Shown here piece by piece: positions 51,122 to 60,209 of a stretch of 64,000 bases of DNA. This DNA comes from Bacteroidota bacterium (GTDB lineage Bacteria > Bacteroidota > Bacteroidia > Chitinophagales > Saprospiraceae). Under the pieces are notes generated by a model. That model had not been told where the DNA came from. It made no database searches and saw nothing but the letters and a program-made list of their open reading frames with translations. Location of the stretch: assembly GCA_029561355.1 (NCBI GenBank), contig JAKQJD010000645.1, positions 1-64,000 of the forward strand. Reading direction: 5' to 3'. The position numbers were made by a program, and so were the translations under genes. How positions within the stretch are numbered: position 1 is the first letter of the stretch; every line of letters begins with the position of its first letter.

Positions 51122-53102
51122 ATAGAATAATCAGTTGCTGGGTTCCAATGAGTTCACGATCTAACCAAAAGGTGAGGAGATAAGTACCGGCAGGTAGATA
51201 CCCCGGCTGAAGCACGAAGATTTTTTGCCCAACTGTTTTTTCCGAATATGAAAATGAGCGGATGATTTTGCCCGACAGGTCAGACAATTCAAAATAAGCC
51301 TTTCCTGGCTTGCTCAGTTCCATTTCTACTTTCAACGGTGTATTGGACGTGCCAGGATTTGGGAAAACTCGAATCATGCTTTTCTTAAAAGGATCTTCGA
51401 TTCCACTTACCATCGGTTGTTGGCCAGGCATAATACGCACCATATGTGCCACTGAAGGAATATCATCTACCATAGCCCATAACAGATACCAACCCGGTAA
51501 TGAGCGTAAAGAGTCTTCGGGAATAATAGCCTCAATGGCCTGTCCCTGTTGTTCGAAATTGAGCGGAAGGAAACGATTCTCACCACAATTCATCATATGG
51601 GTCACAGCCTGGGTACTTTGTAGAATTACAGAAGTTGGTGCATTGGTGCGTCCAATATTAAAGCGAACGGTATCACCCCGCTGATAGTCCGTTTTCTCCA
51701 GATTTAAAATCTGTGGGCGGATACCCCGAAACAAATAAGGTGGTTTGAAAGCGTCAATAATGCTTTGCGGTGGTTCATTACCCGGCTGCCCTTCGCCACC
51801 CACAACTATTACCCTTCCATCCGGCACTAATATGGCCAATGCATGATATTCCCGCTTGCGGGGCATGGAGGCAAGGCGACGCCAGGTATCGGCATAGGGA
51901 TCATACAGGTCCGTCAGGTCCATATGGTTCCATTGGTTCACAGGACTGGGATCGGAAGGATCTTCCTTGTACCCTGCAAGTGTAAGAATGCGGCGGTCGG
52001 GCAATAATACTGTCTCCGGTCGGGAGCGTAGCGGGGCAAAGTGTGACCCCAGCGTCCAGGTATTACTTTCAGGATCATATCGTTCTACGAGGTTTCCACC
52101 TGTACCGGCTGGGAAAGGCTTAAAGCCAATTGCAATGACCTCACCTTCAGGTAAATGCACTAACTCATGGTCTACATGGTCACCGTTTGGCATCCGGTTA
52201 CCCTGCACAAAATCTGCGGCCAGTTCCCATTGCCCGGTGAGCGGATCAAATAACTGTGGCGGTCGAAAAGTCATTAACGCTTTACCATTGTAGAGCATCA
52301 GAATTGGAGATTGCTCCATGCCAATTGCTACTGTATCAGCCCATTCGGTTTCACCGGTGTATGGATCATAGAGTTCGGAAGTATTGACGCGAACTGGGTT
52401 GTTTAACCCGCCACCTCCAACGATCAGCAGACGTCCGTCAGCCAGTTGCGTCATCGCCGGATACCAGCGATAGTCGAACATGGGTGATAAGTCCTGCCAA
52501 TCTTTTGTAAAAACATCGTACTGCTTCACCTTCTGTGTGCCTGGGCCATAGACCTCCATTTCAGTCCCACCGGCCATAATGACATTACCATTCCAAAGTA
52601 ATTTTGGTGCTACACAACCTTGTACTTTCGTATCGCCGGGAATGGTGAGTGTGTCGTCTTCCAACGGGTTGAAGGCGAAAGGGTCCTTGGTATTATGACA
52701 ATAGTAGATAGTGCCATCAGGCATTAATACGCCGAGGTCAGTGCCGCCGAGCGGTTCAGGTGATTGCATAATAATATCCCATGCCCCTTGTTCCGTTTCT
52801 GCTTCGAGCGTAGCATCGTGAACTACAGTACCCAGAATGCCGGTCGTCGCATTTTGAAAATAGGCAAATCCGGGTTTGGCAACGCCGAAAAACAAATAGG
52901 GACCGCCAGCGGGCAGATTTTCAAATAGATACTGTCCGGCAGCATCTGTACGGGTTTCCCAAAACCAGGATGTGTCTGCGTTGAACAGCGTTATTCGAGC
53001 GCCTGCGATGGGTTCATTATCAGGGCCTGTGATGGTGCCTGTAAGTGTTTGGGCAGGGGCCATGGAGTATGAAAACAAGAAAATAAGCAGAATGAGGCGC
53101 AT
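51120..53102 (-). CDS. Secreted copper-radical-oxidase-like protein (galactose/glyoxal oxidase fold) with T9SS domain
   Basis: A 660-residue exported protein: signal peptide, carboxypeptidase-regulatory-like domain (about 19-110), a seven-bladed kelch propeller, a DUF1929-like C-terminal oxidase domain and a T9SS sorting domain. Residues matching the galactose oxidase active site by eye are Cys163 (VQGCVAPKLLWNG) with Tyr214 (YRWYPAMTQLADGR) for the Tyr-Cys crosslink, Tyr419 and His420 (KREYHALAILVPDGR), and His502 (TQAVTHMMNCGENR). Such enzymes oxidise alcohols or aldehydes to aldehydes or acids and produce hydrogen peroxide using one copper and a protein radical. The substrate is unknown. 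It follows a methyltransferase gene by 9 nt and sits in a copper region. Confidence 0.85.
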   Translation of the reverse strand: MRLILLIFLFSYSMAPAQTLTGTITGPDNEPIAGARITLFNADTSWFWETRTDAAGQYLFENLPAGGPYLFFGVAKPGFAYFQNATTGILGTVVHDATLEAETEQGAWDIIMQSPEPLGGTDLGVLMPDGTIYYCHNTKDPFAFNPLEDDTLTIPGDTKVQGCVAPKLLWNGNVIMAGGTEMEVYGPGTQKVKQYDVFTKDWQDLSPMFDYRWYPAMTQLADGRLLIVGGGGLNNPVRVNTSELYDPYTGETEWADTVAIGMEQSPILMLYNGKALMTFRPPQLFDPLTGQWELAADFVQGNRMPNGDHVDHELVHLPEGEVIAIGFKPFPAGTGGNLVERYDPESNTWTLGSHFAPLRSRPETVLLPDRRILTLAGYKEDPSDPSPVNQWNHMDLTDLYDPYADTWRRLASMPRKREYHALAILVPDGRVIVVGGEGQPGNEPPQSIIDAFKPPYLFRGIRPQILNLEKTDYQRGDTVRFNIGRTNAPTSVILQSTQAVTHMMNCGENRFLPLNFEQQGQAIEAIIPEDSLRSLPGWYLLWAMVDDIPSVAHMVRIMPGQQPMVSGIEDPFKKSMIRVFPNPGTSNTPLKVEMELSKPGKAYFELSDLSGKIIRSFSYSEKTVGQKIFVLQPGYLPAGTYLLTFWLDRELIGTQQLIIL

Positions 53103-53111
53103 GGGACAGAT

Positions 53112-53735
53112 TTAGATGAAAACCGATTTTGAAAAACTGCAAAAAGTAAAATTCTGGATAGTATGGAAAGGGGTTGTATGTTCGGTTGTAATGCAGCGTA
53201 TTTTTTGGAAAAAGCGGTTAAAGCGTTCCGTTAGACTATTCTCTGAATAACGTTTCACGGATAAACCGCTACATGTATCGGGGCCATTTTCGGAAAAAGT
53301 GCCAATGACCAGGACTCCATCGGATGCAACAGACTGCCGCAGAATGTGTATATATTTTTCAACTTCATCATTTTGAGTCAAAAAGTGAAATGTAGCGCGG
53401 TCATGCCAAAAATCATACTGTTCCGGTGATTGAAAGGACAAAATGTCTGTGTTGATCCAGCGCACCTGTTTAGCCATTGCACCTAATTGAAGGCGTTTTT
53501 TCTCCAATGCAACGTTGGAAATATCAACTACTGTGATATTCTGGTAACCTTCGGCCAAAAGATAGTCCACCAACCGGCTCTCTCCTCCGCCAATATCAAT
53601 GATTTTTGCCGATTTGGGCAATTGTGCAATCTGAAAAAATTCAATTGATGTGTCCGGTAATTCCTGATACCAGCTTGTTTCATTAAATGATTTATGCTGA
53701 TAAATTTTTTCCCAGTGTTCTTTACGTGTATCCAT
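53112..53735 (-). CDS. Class I SAM-dependent methyltransferase
   Basis: A 207-residue cytoplasmic methyltransferase. The start MDTRKEHWEKIYQHKSFNET is typical of a small subgroup often annotated near metal or thiol genes. SAM motif I is IIDIGGGESRLVDYL, motif II ITVVDIS, and the post-I region includes DFWHDRATFHFLTQ. Substrate is not evident. TPMT-like or tellurite-type methylation is possible in a metal island, but nothing in the sequence proves it. It lies directly upstream (9 nt) of the copper-radical-oxidase-like gene and is probably cotranscribed with it. Confidence 0.85.
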   Translation of the reverse strand: MDTRKEHWEKIYQHKSFNETSWYQELPDTSIEFFQIAQLPKSAKIIDIGGGESRLVDYLLAEGYQNITVVDISNVALEKKRLQLGAMAKQVRWINTDILSFQSPEQYDFWHDRATFHFLTQNDEVEKYIHILRQSVASDGVLVIGTFSENGPDTCSGLSVKRYSENSLTERFNRFFQKIRCITTEHTTPFHTIQNFTFCSFSKSVFI

Positions 53736-53788
53736 TGCTTGGTGTATTGTTTAAAACTGTAGGAACAATGATTGAAACATCCTCCATA

Positions 53789-55849
53789 TCAGTCATTTTT
53801 AATCAACCGAAACCCGGCGGCATACCCAGAGGATTCCACTTTTACAATGAGCAGACCATTTGCTAAGCCCGTCAGGTCGAGTGTATTAGCTAAGGTAAAG
53901 CCGTAGTCACGTAACAAACGCCCTAAACCGTCAAAGATGCAAACATGTACAGGTTCGTTCCATCCATCCCTTGTCAGCACCTGCACATAGTTGGAAGCCG
54001 GATTGGGGAACAACCGTAATGGCAAACGGGAGTGCATCGGCTCCTTGATGTCTGTTACCAGACCGCCATCGATTTGAATATCATCCAGGTACAGCCGGTT
54101 GCCGCCATCCGTTACGTTGACAAACCGGATTTTCACATACTCCTCTGTTCTGTATTGAAACAGGTTGACAGTTGCTTTTCTCCATTGTGCGGCCGTTGGG
54201 ATAAAAGGGGTAGTCTGTGTAGGACCGGTCACAAGCGCATTGCCCGATTTAGTCAGAATGTTGGTATAGTTTACGCCACAGTCTTTGGAAATCTGTACGA
54301 TCAATTCATCGGAATAATTCGGATCGGATCGCGCATAAGCCCACCAGAAAATGAGCGACAAAGACGAATCGGGGTTGGAGGAGCTCAGATTTAAAAAAGG
54401 TAACACAATTTCGTCACGGGTTCCATAATTGACGTTCACCAAATTGTCGATACGGGCAGCGTAGGGCGGCGAGTGTGACGCAAGCGAATCTAACTCCCAA
54501 TGAATGCCCAAGTCTGGATTGTAAATCTCCGCACCTGTCGGTGGAAAAATTCCATCGTCGAAATTAGCCGAAAACGGCAACGGCTGGCCAATACCCGGCT
54601 CCGTGACCTGGATGTAATTTTCTAAAAAAAGCGTATCGCTGTCGTTGGCATTCGTGGCGATCAGAGTGACCGAAAATGTGCCTAACGTGTCGTAGGCTAC
54701 AGTAGGGTTTTGTAGTGTGGAAGTAGCAGGCATACCGCCGGGAAAAAACCACTGCCAGGAGGTAGCGAGATTAAGTGAACGGTCTACAAAATAAACCATT
54801 CCTTCCAGACAAACCTGTGGTGTCAATGTAACAAAATCCGCTACAACAGGGCAAACAGACGGCTCCATATAAGTGCTGTCGCATCCGGTGGCGACTACAT
54901 TGCCGGGTGTCCAAATAGATGTACGGACCGTATCGAGTGTTGCCGTAATCCGGTCCTTTTGCCCTTGTGTAAATACACTTTTGCAGTCATCGGGCGTATA
55001 GTCCATGTAGTTGCGCACCTGATCGGGCAGATCAGGAGTATCATTCCCACATGAATTGACGTTTAAATTGCATGTAAAATTAGGATTGACCACGGGTGGC
55101 GTATCACAAACGTAGTCTCCATCCGAACAGGTATCCTGACCACAGCCGCCATTAAACGTGTGGTATAACCCCAACCAATGACCTATTTCGTGTGTCGCTG
55201 TCCGACCTCCGGCTGCTGCTGCTGTTCCGCTATCGCCGAAAAGATTATGCCGTACTACGAGACCGTCTTCTTCAGGTGGAGCATAAGGGAACGAAGAATA
55301 ACCGCCCACGCCGTTGCTGATGGTTTTTACGACATACATATTCAAATAGCGGGTGTTATCCCAAAACGAAAGGTTTTTCAAGGACGCCCTATCTACCGGC
55401 TGGTGCGTAGTCAGGGGTGTTTTCAAACGTACGATGCCGTCTGTACAACGCCCTTGCGGATCTGTTTTTGCCAGGCAAAACCGGACACGAGTATCTACGC
55501 CCGCACCGTCACCCGGTGTGCCCGGTATCTTGCCAAAATCTTCGTTTAGAATTTCAATTTGCCGCTCGATCTGAGCTTTAGTGATATTTTCAGAACCACC
55601 ATTGTGAATGACGTGTACGACTACCGGGATAACCCTGATGTCGTCGCTGTTTTCAGTAGAATTCGATGATTTTATTTGAGCGACTGCGGCACTGATTCGC
55701 GTCTCAGCTGCTCGCAATGTAGCTGGTGGATTCAAAGCATCAAAAAGGCAAGGTTGCTCAGTGGCAGGGCTTTGAGCAAGCAAGTCAATTTGCATACAAA
55801 TCAGAAGTGCTAACAAGAGGCGTTCCCTAAAAAGAAATGTGTGTAACAT
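53789..55849 (-). CDS. Secreted M43 (pappalysin-type) metalloprotease with PKD and T9SS domains
   Basis: A 686-residue exported protease. After a signal peptide (ending DLLAQ) and a pro-region, the zinc site HEIGHWLGLYH gives His220, Glu221, His224 and His230 in the M43 pattern, followed by a Met-turn NYMDYTPDDC. Cysteine pairs around CGQDTCSDGDYVCDTPP are usual for the family. Then come a PKD domain (WQWFFPGG), a jelly-roll-like region and a T9SS sorting domain (LFPNPASNYVQV). The frame is open to 55924 but overlaps the upstream gene; ATG 55849 gives a good signal peptide. It is probably a secreted protein-degrading enzyme unrelated to metal resistance. Confidence 0.88.
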   Translation of the reverse strand: MLHTFLFRERLLLALLICMQIDLLAQSPATEQPCLFDALNPPATLRAAETRISAAVAQIKSSNSTENSDDIRVIPVVVHVIHNGGSENITKAQIERQIEILNEDFGKIPGTPGDGAGVDTRVRFCLAKTDPQGRCTDGIVRLKTPLTTHQPVDRASLKNLSFWDNTRYLNMYVVKTISNGVGGYSSFPYAPPEEDGLVVRHNLFGDSGTAAAAGGRTATHEIGHWLGLYHTFNGGCGQDTCSDGDYVCDTPPVVNPNFTCNLNVNSCGNDTPDLPDQVRNYMDYTPDDCKSVFTQGQKDRITATLDTVRTSIWTPGNVVATGCDSTYMEPSVCPVVADFVTLTPQVCLEGMVYFVDRSLNLATSWQWFFPGGMPATSTLQNPTVAYDTLGTFSVTLIATNANDSDTLFLENYIQVTEPGIGQPLPFSANFDDGIFPPTGAEIYNPDLGIHWELDSLASHSPPYAARIDNLVNVNYGTRDEIVLPFLNLSSSNPDSSLSLIFWWAYARSDPNYSDELIVQISKDCGVNYTNILTKSGNALVTGPTQTTPFIPTAAQWRKATVNLFQYRTEEYVKIRFVNVTDGGNRLYLDDIQIDGGLVTDIKEPMHSRLPLRLFPNPASNYVQVLTRDGWNEPVHVCIFDGLGRLLRDYGFTLANTLDLTGLANGLLIVKVESSGYAAGFRLIKND

Positions 55850-55898
55850 GGTCAAGGAAATATCTTTTTCTAATAACTCTTGTTTGCATTTAGAACGG

Positions 55899-57980
55899 TT
55901 ACTGCCGGCGCGACAACAGCACACGTTCAGTACGGCTGCCTTTTTGATCGGCTACCTGCACAAGATAGTATCCGTCCGCCTGGCCGGACAAATCAACGTG
56001 AACCGGTGCGTAGGAAGAAAATGGTTGGTCCAATATCAACTGGCCTAAAGTATTCATCACACGCAAACGGTAATTTGTAATATTCTCCCTGCTTGCCAAC
56101 CGTACTTCAAAATCTGCGTTCGTTGGATTGGGCGATACCGAAAATATCGGCTTATTGTCCGGTTCATTGGCAGCCACAAGGAATGGTGTGTAATCTAATT
56201 GATACACCTTGTTTTGCGTGGTGTTCACGTACCAGATTTTTCCATCAGGACCGACTTCTATCCCCATGATCCCTGCTGGGCCAGTATCGAATCGACCTAA
56301 TTCCAGACCTTCTTCACTTGTCCGGTCGTAGAATATAATTTCTCCTGTACCGTAATCCGAAACTAACAGGTAATTACCGATAACGGCAATGCCGCTCGGT
56401 TTGTCGAGGCTGTCAATATAGACCGACCAGTCTGCTCCTATTATGGCTTTGTATTCATGTAAAGGCTCAGCATAAGGTGTCAGATCACTGGTCGGAGTGC
56501 CGGAATGAATATCTAAACGAAGCACCCGTTTGTTTCCATTGTCTACAATATAGAGCAGGCCGTTTTCTCGGTCGAGTGCCATGTGGTTAGCAATATGATC
56601 GTCTATTCTGTTTACTGGTATTTCTGTATAGCGGTGTACAATGCCATCGGAGTGATCGTCATTGCCAGGGCCATGATCTTCGCCAAAATCGTAACGTACG
56701 ATGTTTTCGTTGTAGCCGTCGTTTACCCAAAACACATTTTCTTCTTCCCATTCAACACCCATGCTGAATGGACTTTGGTGCAACATATCAAGGTGGCTGC
56801 CATTGCCGCCCGAAGGTTCGGCATACACCGACCAATCGCTACTCCAAAGTGCCGGACCTGTAAAATGCGAAGCTCCATTCTGATGATTCGCATCGAGCAC
56901 TCCGGGGGAAGTGGCAAAATTTCCGTTGTAACTGAATGCGATACCTGTTGGAAGAGACATGAAATGCCAGGAGTTCTGATCTTTTTTCATCTGTGCATCC
57001 TGTGTTGGTAATCCTGCATCGAAATACGTGACCGTACTACCACCACTGGCTTCGGTTTTTTTATTGACTACCCATAGATTGGGAGCAGGTGTAGGTGCAA
57101 AAGCCAGGTCACGAGGTTTATCCAGGCCGTCTGCGGCAACACCGACGGTTTTGATCAAGACGGAATCCGTCAGGTAATGGTCAATCAAGATTGGTTTGTC
57201 CCCTCTGAAATAAACTGCTTTACTGAGGGTGTCATTGGATGTATTCAGATCCGGATTACTATTGACGTTACTCAACCACACCCGAAGGTTGTAAAATCCG
57301 GTATCTGTAGGCGTCCACAAATTAGAAAGACTGAAATGTGCGGAAGTGAAAGGTTGGATATTCAAATTTGTAAGCGTCTCGGTCAATGGAGCCGCCCCAT
57401 TTATGGAGTACGCCAGATCGATAGTATCAATTGTTGAAGCGCCCATATTGAAAATCTGTCCGTGTACAGCAGTGGGTTTCAGGTCATTGAAACCGTAGGT
57501 GCTGATTTTGGATAGAGCGGCATTATAAGCAAGCGGCAACGTGACCGTAAAATTATACTCACCGCCATTGCCTGTGCTTTTGAATTGATGGACAGGGTAT
57601 TCGCCAATCATGATAGTGAATTTTGTGCCACCGTCACCGTAGTCGTCCACATGATAGAATGTATAGGAAGAATCAGTTTTCAGGCACCATGGACCAACAT
57701 TTATAGTCGCGTTATCGCTGTATCCGTAAGCAGTTGTCGCGTCCTGTTGACCGCCCCCGGTACAACCCACTTGATTGGTATTGCCGCCAGTAGCCACTGG
57801 TAGTTGATTGCAAGAATTGCCATTAGGTACCAGCGACCAAAACGTTTCATAACCGTAATCATCCGTTTCAATGATCAAACGAACTTCTATCTCGTCAGAC
57901 TGGCATTGGGCATTTAAGATTTGAAATACTGATTGAAATAATAGTATGGCTAACAGGACTACGCGTGGCAATATCTTCAT
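55899..57980 (-). CDS. Secreted NHL/six-bladed propeller-like protein with T9SS domain
   Basis: A 693-residue exported protein: signal peptide ending ILNAQ, an N-terminal beta-sandwich with DDYGYETFW and DDYGDGGTKF (possible calcium-binding acidic loops), a CARDB-like middle (IQPFTSAHFSLSNLW), then an NHL-type propeller (GLDKPRDLAFAPTP; LDKPSGIAVIGNYLLVSDYG) and a T9SS sorting domain (FSVSPNPTNADFEV). The propeller includes His/Asp-rich blades (GEDHGPGNDDHSDG). Catalytic function is not evident. It precedes the M43 protease gene by 49 nt on the same strand. Confidence 0.78.
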   Translation of the reverse strand: MKILPRVVLLAILLFQSVFQILNAQCQSDEIEVRLIIETDDYGYETFWSLVPNGNSCNQLPVATGGNTNQVGCTGGGQQDATTAYGYSDNATINVGPWCLKTDSSYTFYHVDDYGDGGTKFTIMIGEYPVHQFKSTGNGGEYNFTVTLPLAYNAALSKISTYGFNDLKPTAVHGQIFNMGASTIDTIDLAYSINGAAPLTETLTNLNIQPFTSAHFSLSNLWTPTDTGFYNLRVWLSNVNSNPDLNTSNDTLSKAVYFRGDKPILIDHYLTDSVLIKTVGVAADGLDKPRDLAFAPTPAPNLWVVNKKTEASGGSTVTYFDAGLPTQDAQMKKDQNSWHFMSLPTGIAFSYNGNFATSPGVLDANHQNGASHFTGPALWSSDWSVYAEPSGGNGSHLDMLHQSPFSMGVEWEEENVFWVNDGYNENIVRYDFGEDHGPGNDDHSDGIVHRYTEIPVNRIDDHIANHMALDRENGLLYIVDNGNKRVLRLDIHSGTPTSDLTPYAEPLHEYKAIIGADWSVYIDSLDKPSGIAVIGNYLLVSDYGTGEIIFYDRTSEEGLELGRFDTGPAGIMGIEVGPDGKIWYVNTTQNKVYQLDYTPFLVAANEPDNKPIFSVSPNPTNADFEVRLASRENITNYRLRVMNTLGQLILDQPFSSYAPVHVDLSGQADGYYLVQVADQKGSRTERVLLSRRQ

Positions 57981-58032
57981 AAGAATAAAAATTGGAAAGT
58001 GAAAGGAGTGTGAAATTCTCTATGATCTAAGA

Positions 58033-59112
58033 TTACTCAGGCTTTTGATATGCCGGATTCTCCAAAAAGGTCTGGTCCGTCAATGTTTTCAAAAACGCTA
58101 TTAAATCGGCTTTATCCTGAAGGGTCATTTGAAGACCGCCTGACTGGATGTTATACTGTAAAAGTTCGTCCATGGTAGCAGACTGTTTTACTCCAGTATT
58201 ATAATGGTCAATGACAGATTCCAAAGTGGCAAAACGCCCGTCATGCATATATGGCGCTGTGAGCGCTACGTTGCGCAAGCTGGGTACCTTGAATTTGGCT
58301 TGATCCAGTAGATCTTGCGTTACTTTCCGCCGGCCTTCATCGGTTTGTTCGGAATCGCTATCGAGGCCGTTATTCATAAATTCGTCGTTCGTAAAATTGA
58401 ATCCCGCATGGCAGTGAAAACACTCCGCCCCGCGTTCCGTACCGAAGGGATCAAATTCTGTGAAAAATAATATCCGTCCCCGTTCTTCGCTATCATTTAA
58501 GGTTGCCTGTCCGTTTTTCCATTTGTCGTATTTGGCGTCATTGGATATGAGCGTTAGCATGAACTGCTCCAAGGCAAGTCCTACCCGCTCTGAAGTGACT
58601 GAGGCGTCGCCAAAAGCGCGGACAAATTGATCGGTATATTTCTTATTTGCCGAAAGTTTGGCTATCACGTTGAGCAATGATTCATTCATTTCGAGCGGGT
58701 CCTGAATCGGTTTAAGCGCCTGGTCGCGCAAGTGCGGTGCCCGACCGTCCCAAAATAGTCCGTTGTGATGCCAAGCGAGGTTCATTACGGCCATCGCCTG
58801 ACGTTTGCCGGGCAAACCCTCCACGCCTATGCTGAATTGCCGAATATCTGAAAAAGCATCTGGCTGTTTGTGGCAATCAGCGCAGGTTTGTGAGCCGTCT
58901 TTTGAAAGCAGTGGTTCATAAAACAACATCCGGCCGAGTTGTACAGTAGCTACTGTTAGTTTGTTATCATCAGGCAAATCCGGCGCAGGAAAGTAACCTA
59001 CATGGAGGGTGTAGGGGGTAGGGTCATAGGTAGCGGGTGGCTCTACGGGATCTTTAGAATCACAGGCTGCCATCAGGAAAACCAAGTATAGCGGGATAGT
59101 GAGATTTTTCAT
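58033..59112 (-). CDS. Di-haem cytochrome c peroxidase/MauG-MbnH-type lipoprotein (1)
   Basis: A 359-residue lipoprotein: lipobox MAAC (Cys17), two c-type haem sites CADCH (Cys77, Cys80, His81) and CFHCH (Cys231, Cys234, His235), the latter followed by AGFNFTND. It has the general CcpA/MauG two-domain build. MauG-group members use high-valent haem iron to oxidise protein residues rather than to reduce peroxide. It is followed on the operon by an NHL-like protein and preceded 10 nt by a second di-haem gene, next to an MbnP-like gene. In methanotrophs MbnH (this family) modifies a Trp of MbnP, so a similar pairing is inferred here. Confidence 0.88.
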   Translation of the reverse strand: MKNLTIPLYLVFLMAACDSKDPVEPPATYDPTPYTLHVGYFPAPDLPDDNKLTVATVQLGRMLFYEPLLSKDGSQTCADCHKQPDAFSDIRQFSIGVEGLPGKRQAMAVMNLAWHHNGLFWDGRAPHLRDQALKPIQDPLEMNESLLNVIAKLSANKKYTDQFVRAFGDASVTSERVGLALEQFMLTLISNDAKYDKWKNGQATLNDSEERGRILFFTEFDPFGTERGAECFHCHAGFNFTNDEFMNNGLDSDSEQTDEGRRKVTQDLLDQAKFKVPSLRNVALTAPYMHDGRFATLESVIDHYNTGVKQSATMDELLQYNIQSGGLQMTLQDKADLIAFLKTLTDQTFLENPAYQKPE

Positions 59113-59122
59113 TTCAGGACAA

Positions 59123-60148
59123 TCAATTTTGACGAAACTTTGGATTCCTCACGAATGCTTGATCCGTCAGGCTATTTAAAAACGCTACCAAATCAGCCTT
59201 TTCGCCCGCCGTTAAACCCAGCGGTCGGATGAGTGCGTTTTTATTCGGATGCGGATATCCACCTGAGTTATAATGTTCCACCACTGCCTCTAAAGTTGTA
59301 AGAGATCCGTCGTGCATATAAGGTGAAGTAAGTGATACGTTCCTCAAGGTCGGCACCTTGAAACGCGCACGATCGCTCTCCAATTCGGTGAGCCGAAAGC
59401 GGCCGGGATCAGGATAGTCTGCATAAAGGCCGTTGTTTTCAAAAGTATAATTTGTGAAGTTAAACCCTGTATGGCATTGGGAACAATCGGTTTTTTCGGA
59501 AAAAAACAGGTTCATGCCGCGTTTTTCAGCCGTCGTAAGCGCATCATTTTTTCCTTGGAAAAAGTATAGATCATAGGGACTTTGTCCGCTGATCAGAGTC
59601 CGCTCGAAGCAAGCTATGGAGCGTGTTATGACGAAAGCGTCCGGTTCCCGGTCGTATGCTTCGCGGCTCATACGCACGTAGGCGGTATCGTGCAGCAACC
59701 GTTCCACAATTAGCAAAATATTAAAATCAAATTCGTTGTGTTCTTGTATAGGTACAAGAACTTGCATTTCAAGGGTCGGAACGCCGCCTTCCCGAGTAAA
59801 GTAAGGATGGTAACCAATATTGGCCAGCGTTGGGGCATTCCGTGTGCCGGGTCTGTCAGCAATACCCGGACTAAATGCTATGGTATCACTAAATGCTTTG
59901 GCAGCATGGTGGCACGATGCACATGATCGGGTGCTGTCACTTGACATGATCGGGTCGTAAAACAATTTCTTCCCCAAAATCCAACGGGCAGGAGTGAGTC
60001 CGTTCCCATCCGGGAAAACCGGAGTAGGGAAGCCCGCCGGCACTGCCAGTAACGGCTCCGGTTCCACAGGGATTACCTCCGGCAGGTCTTTTCGACAGGC
60101 AGTGACGATAATCGCCAAGATTGCTACGATATAACAGACTCGTTTCAT
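59123..60148 (-). CDS. Di-haem cytochrome c peroxidase/MauG-MbnH-type lipoprotein (2)
   Basis: A 341-residue lipoprotein paralogous to the gene at 58033: lipobox IVTAC (Cys18), haem sites CASCH (Cys76, Cys79, His80) and CSQCH (Cys222, Cys225, His226), the latter followed by TGFNFTNY. The start ATG 60148 (MKRVCYIVAILA) is chosen over the in-frame ATG at 60178 because it begins the signal. It lies 61 nt after the MbnP-like gene and 10 nt before its paralogue. Two such enzymes beside one MbnP-like protein could act in turn or on different residues. Role as peroxidase or residue-modifying enzyme is inferred from family. Confidence 0.88.
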   Translation of the reverse strand: MKRVCYIVAILAIIVTACRKDLPEVIPVEPEPLLAVPAGFPTPVFPDGNGLTPARWILGKKLFYDPIMSSDSTRSCASCHHAAKAFSDTIAFSPGIADRPGTRNAPTLANIGYHPYFTREGGVPTLEMQVLVPIQEHNEFDFNILLIVERLLHDTAYVRMSREAYDREPDAFVITRSIACFERTLISGQSPYDLYFFQGKNDALTTAEKRGMNLFFSEKTDCSQCHTGFNFTNYTFENNGLYADYPDPGRFRLTELESDRARFKVPTLRNVSLTSPYMHDGSLTTLEAVVEHYNSGGYPHPNKNALIRPLGLTAGEKADLVAFLNSLTDQAFVRNPKFRQN

Positions 60149-60209
60149 TGGGAAAGGGAGCGTACAGTGGAAACCCATTGCTCCATTGTACGCCCCTGTT
60201 CTAATTTTC

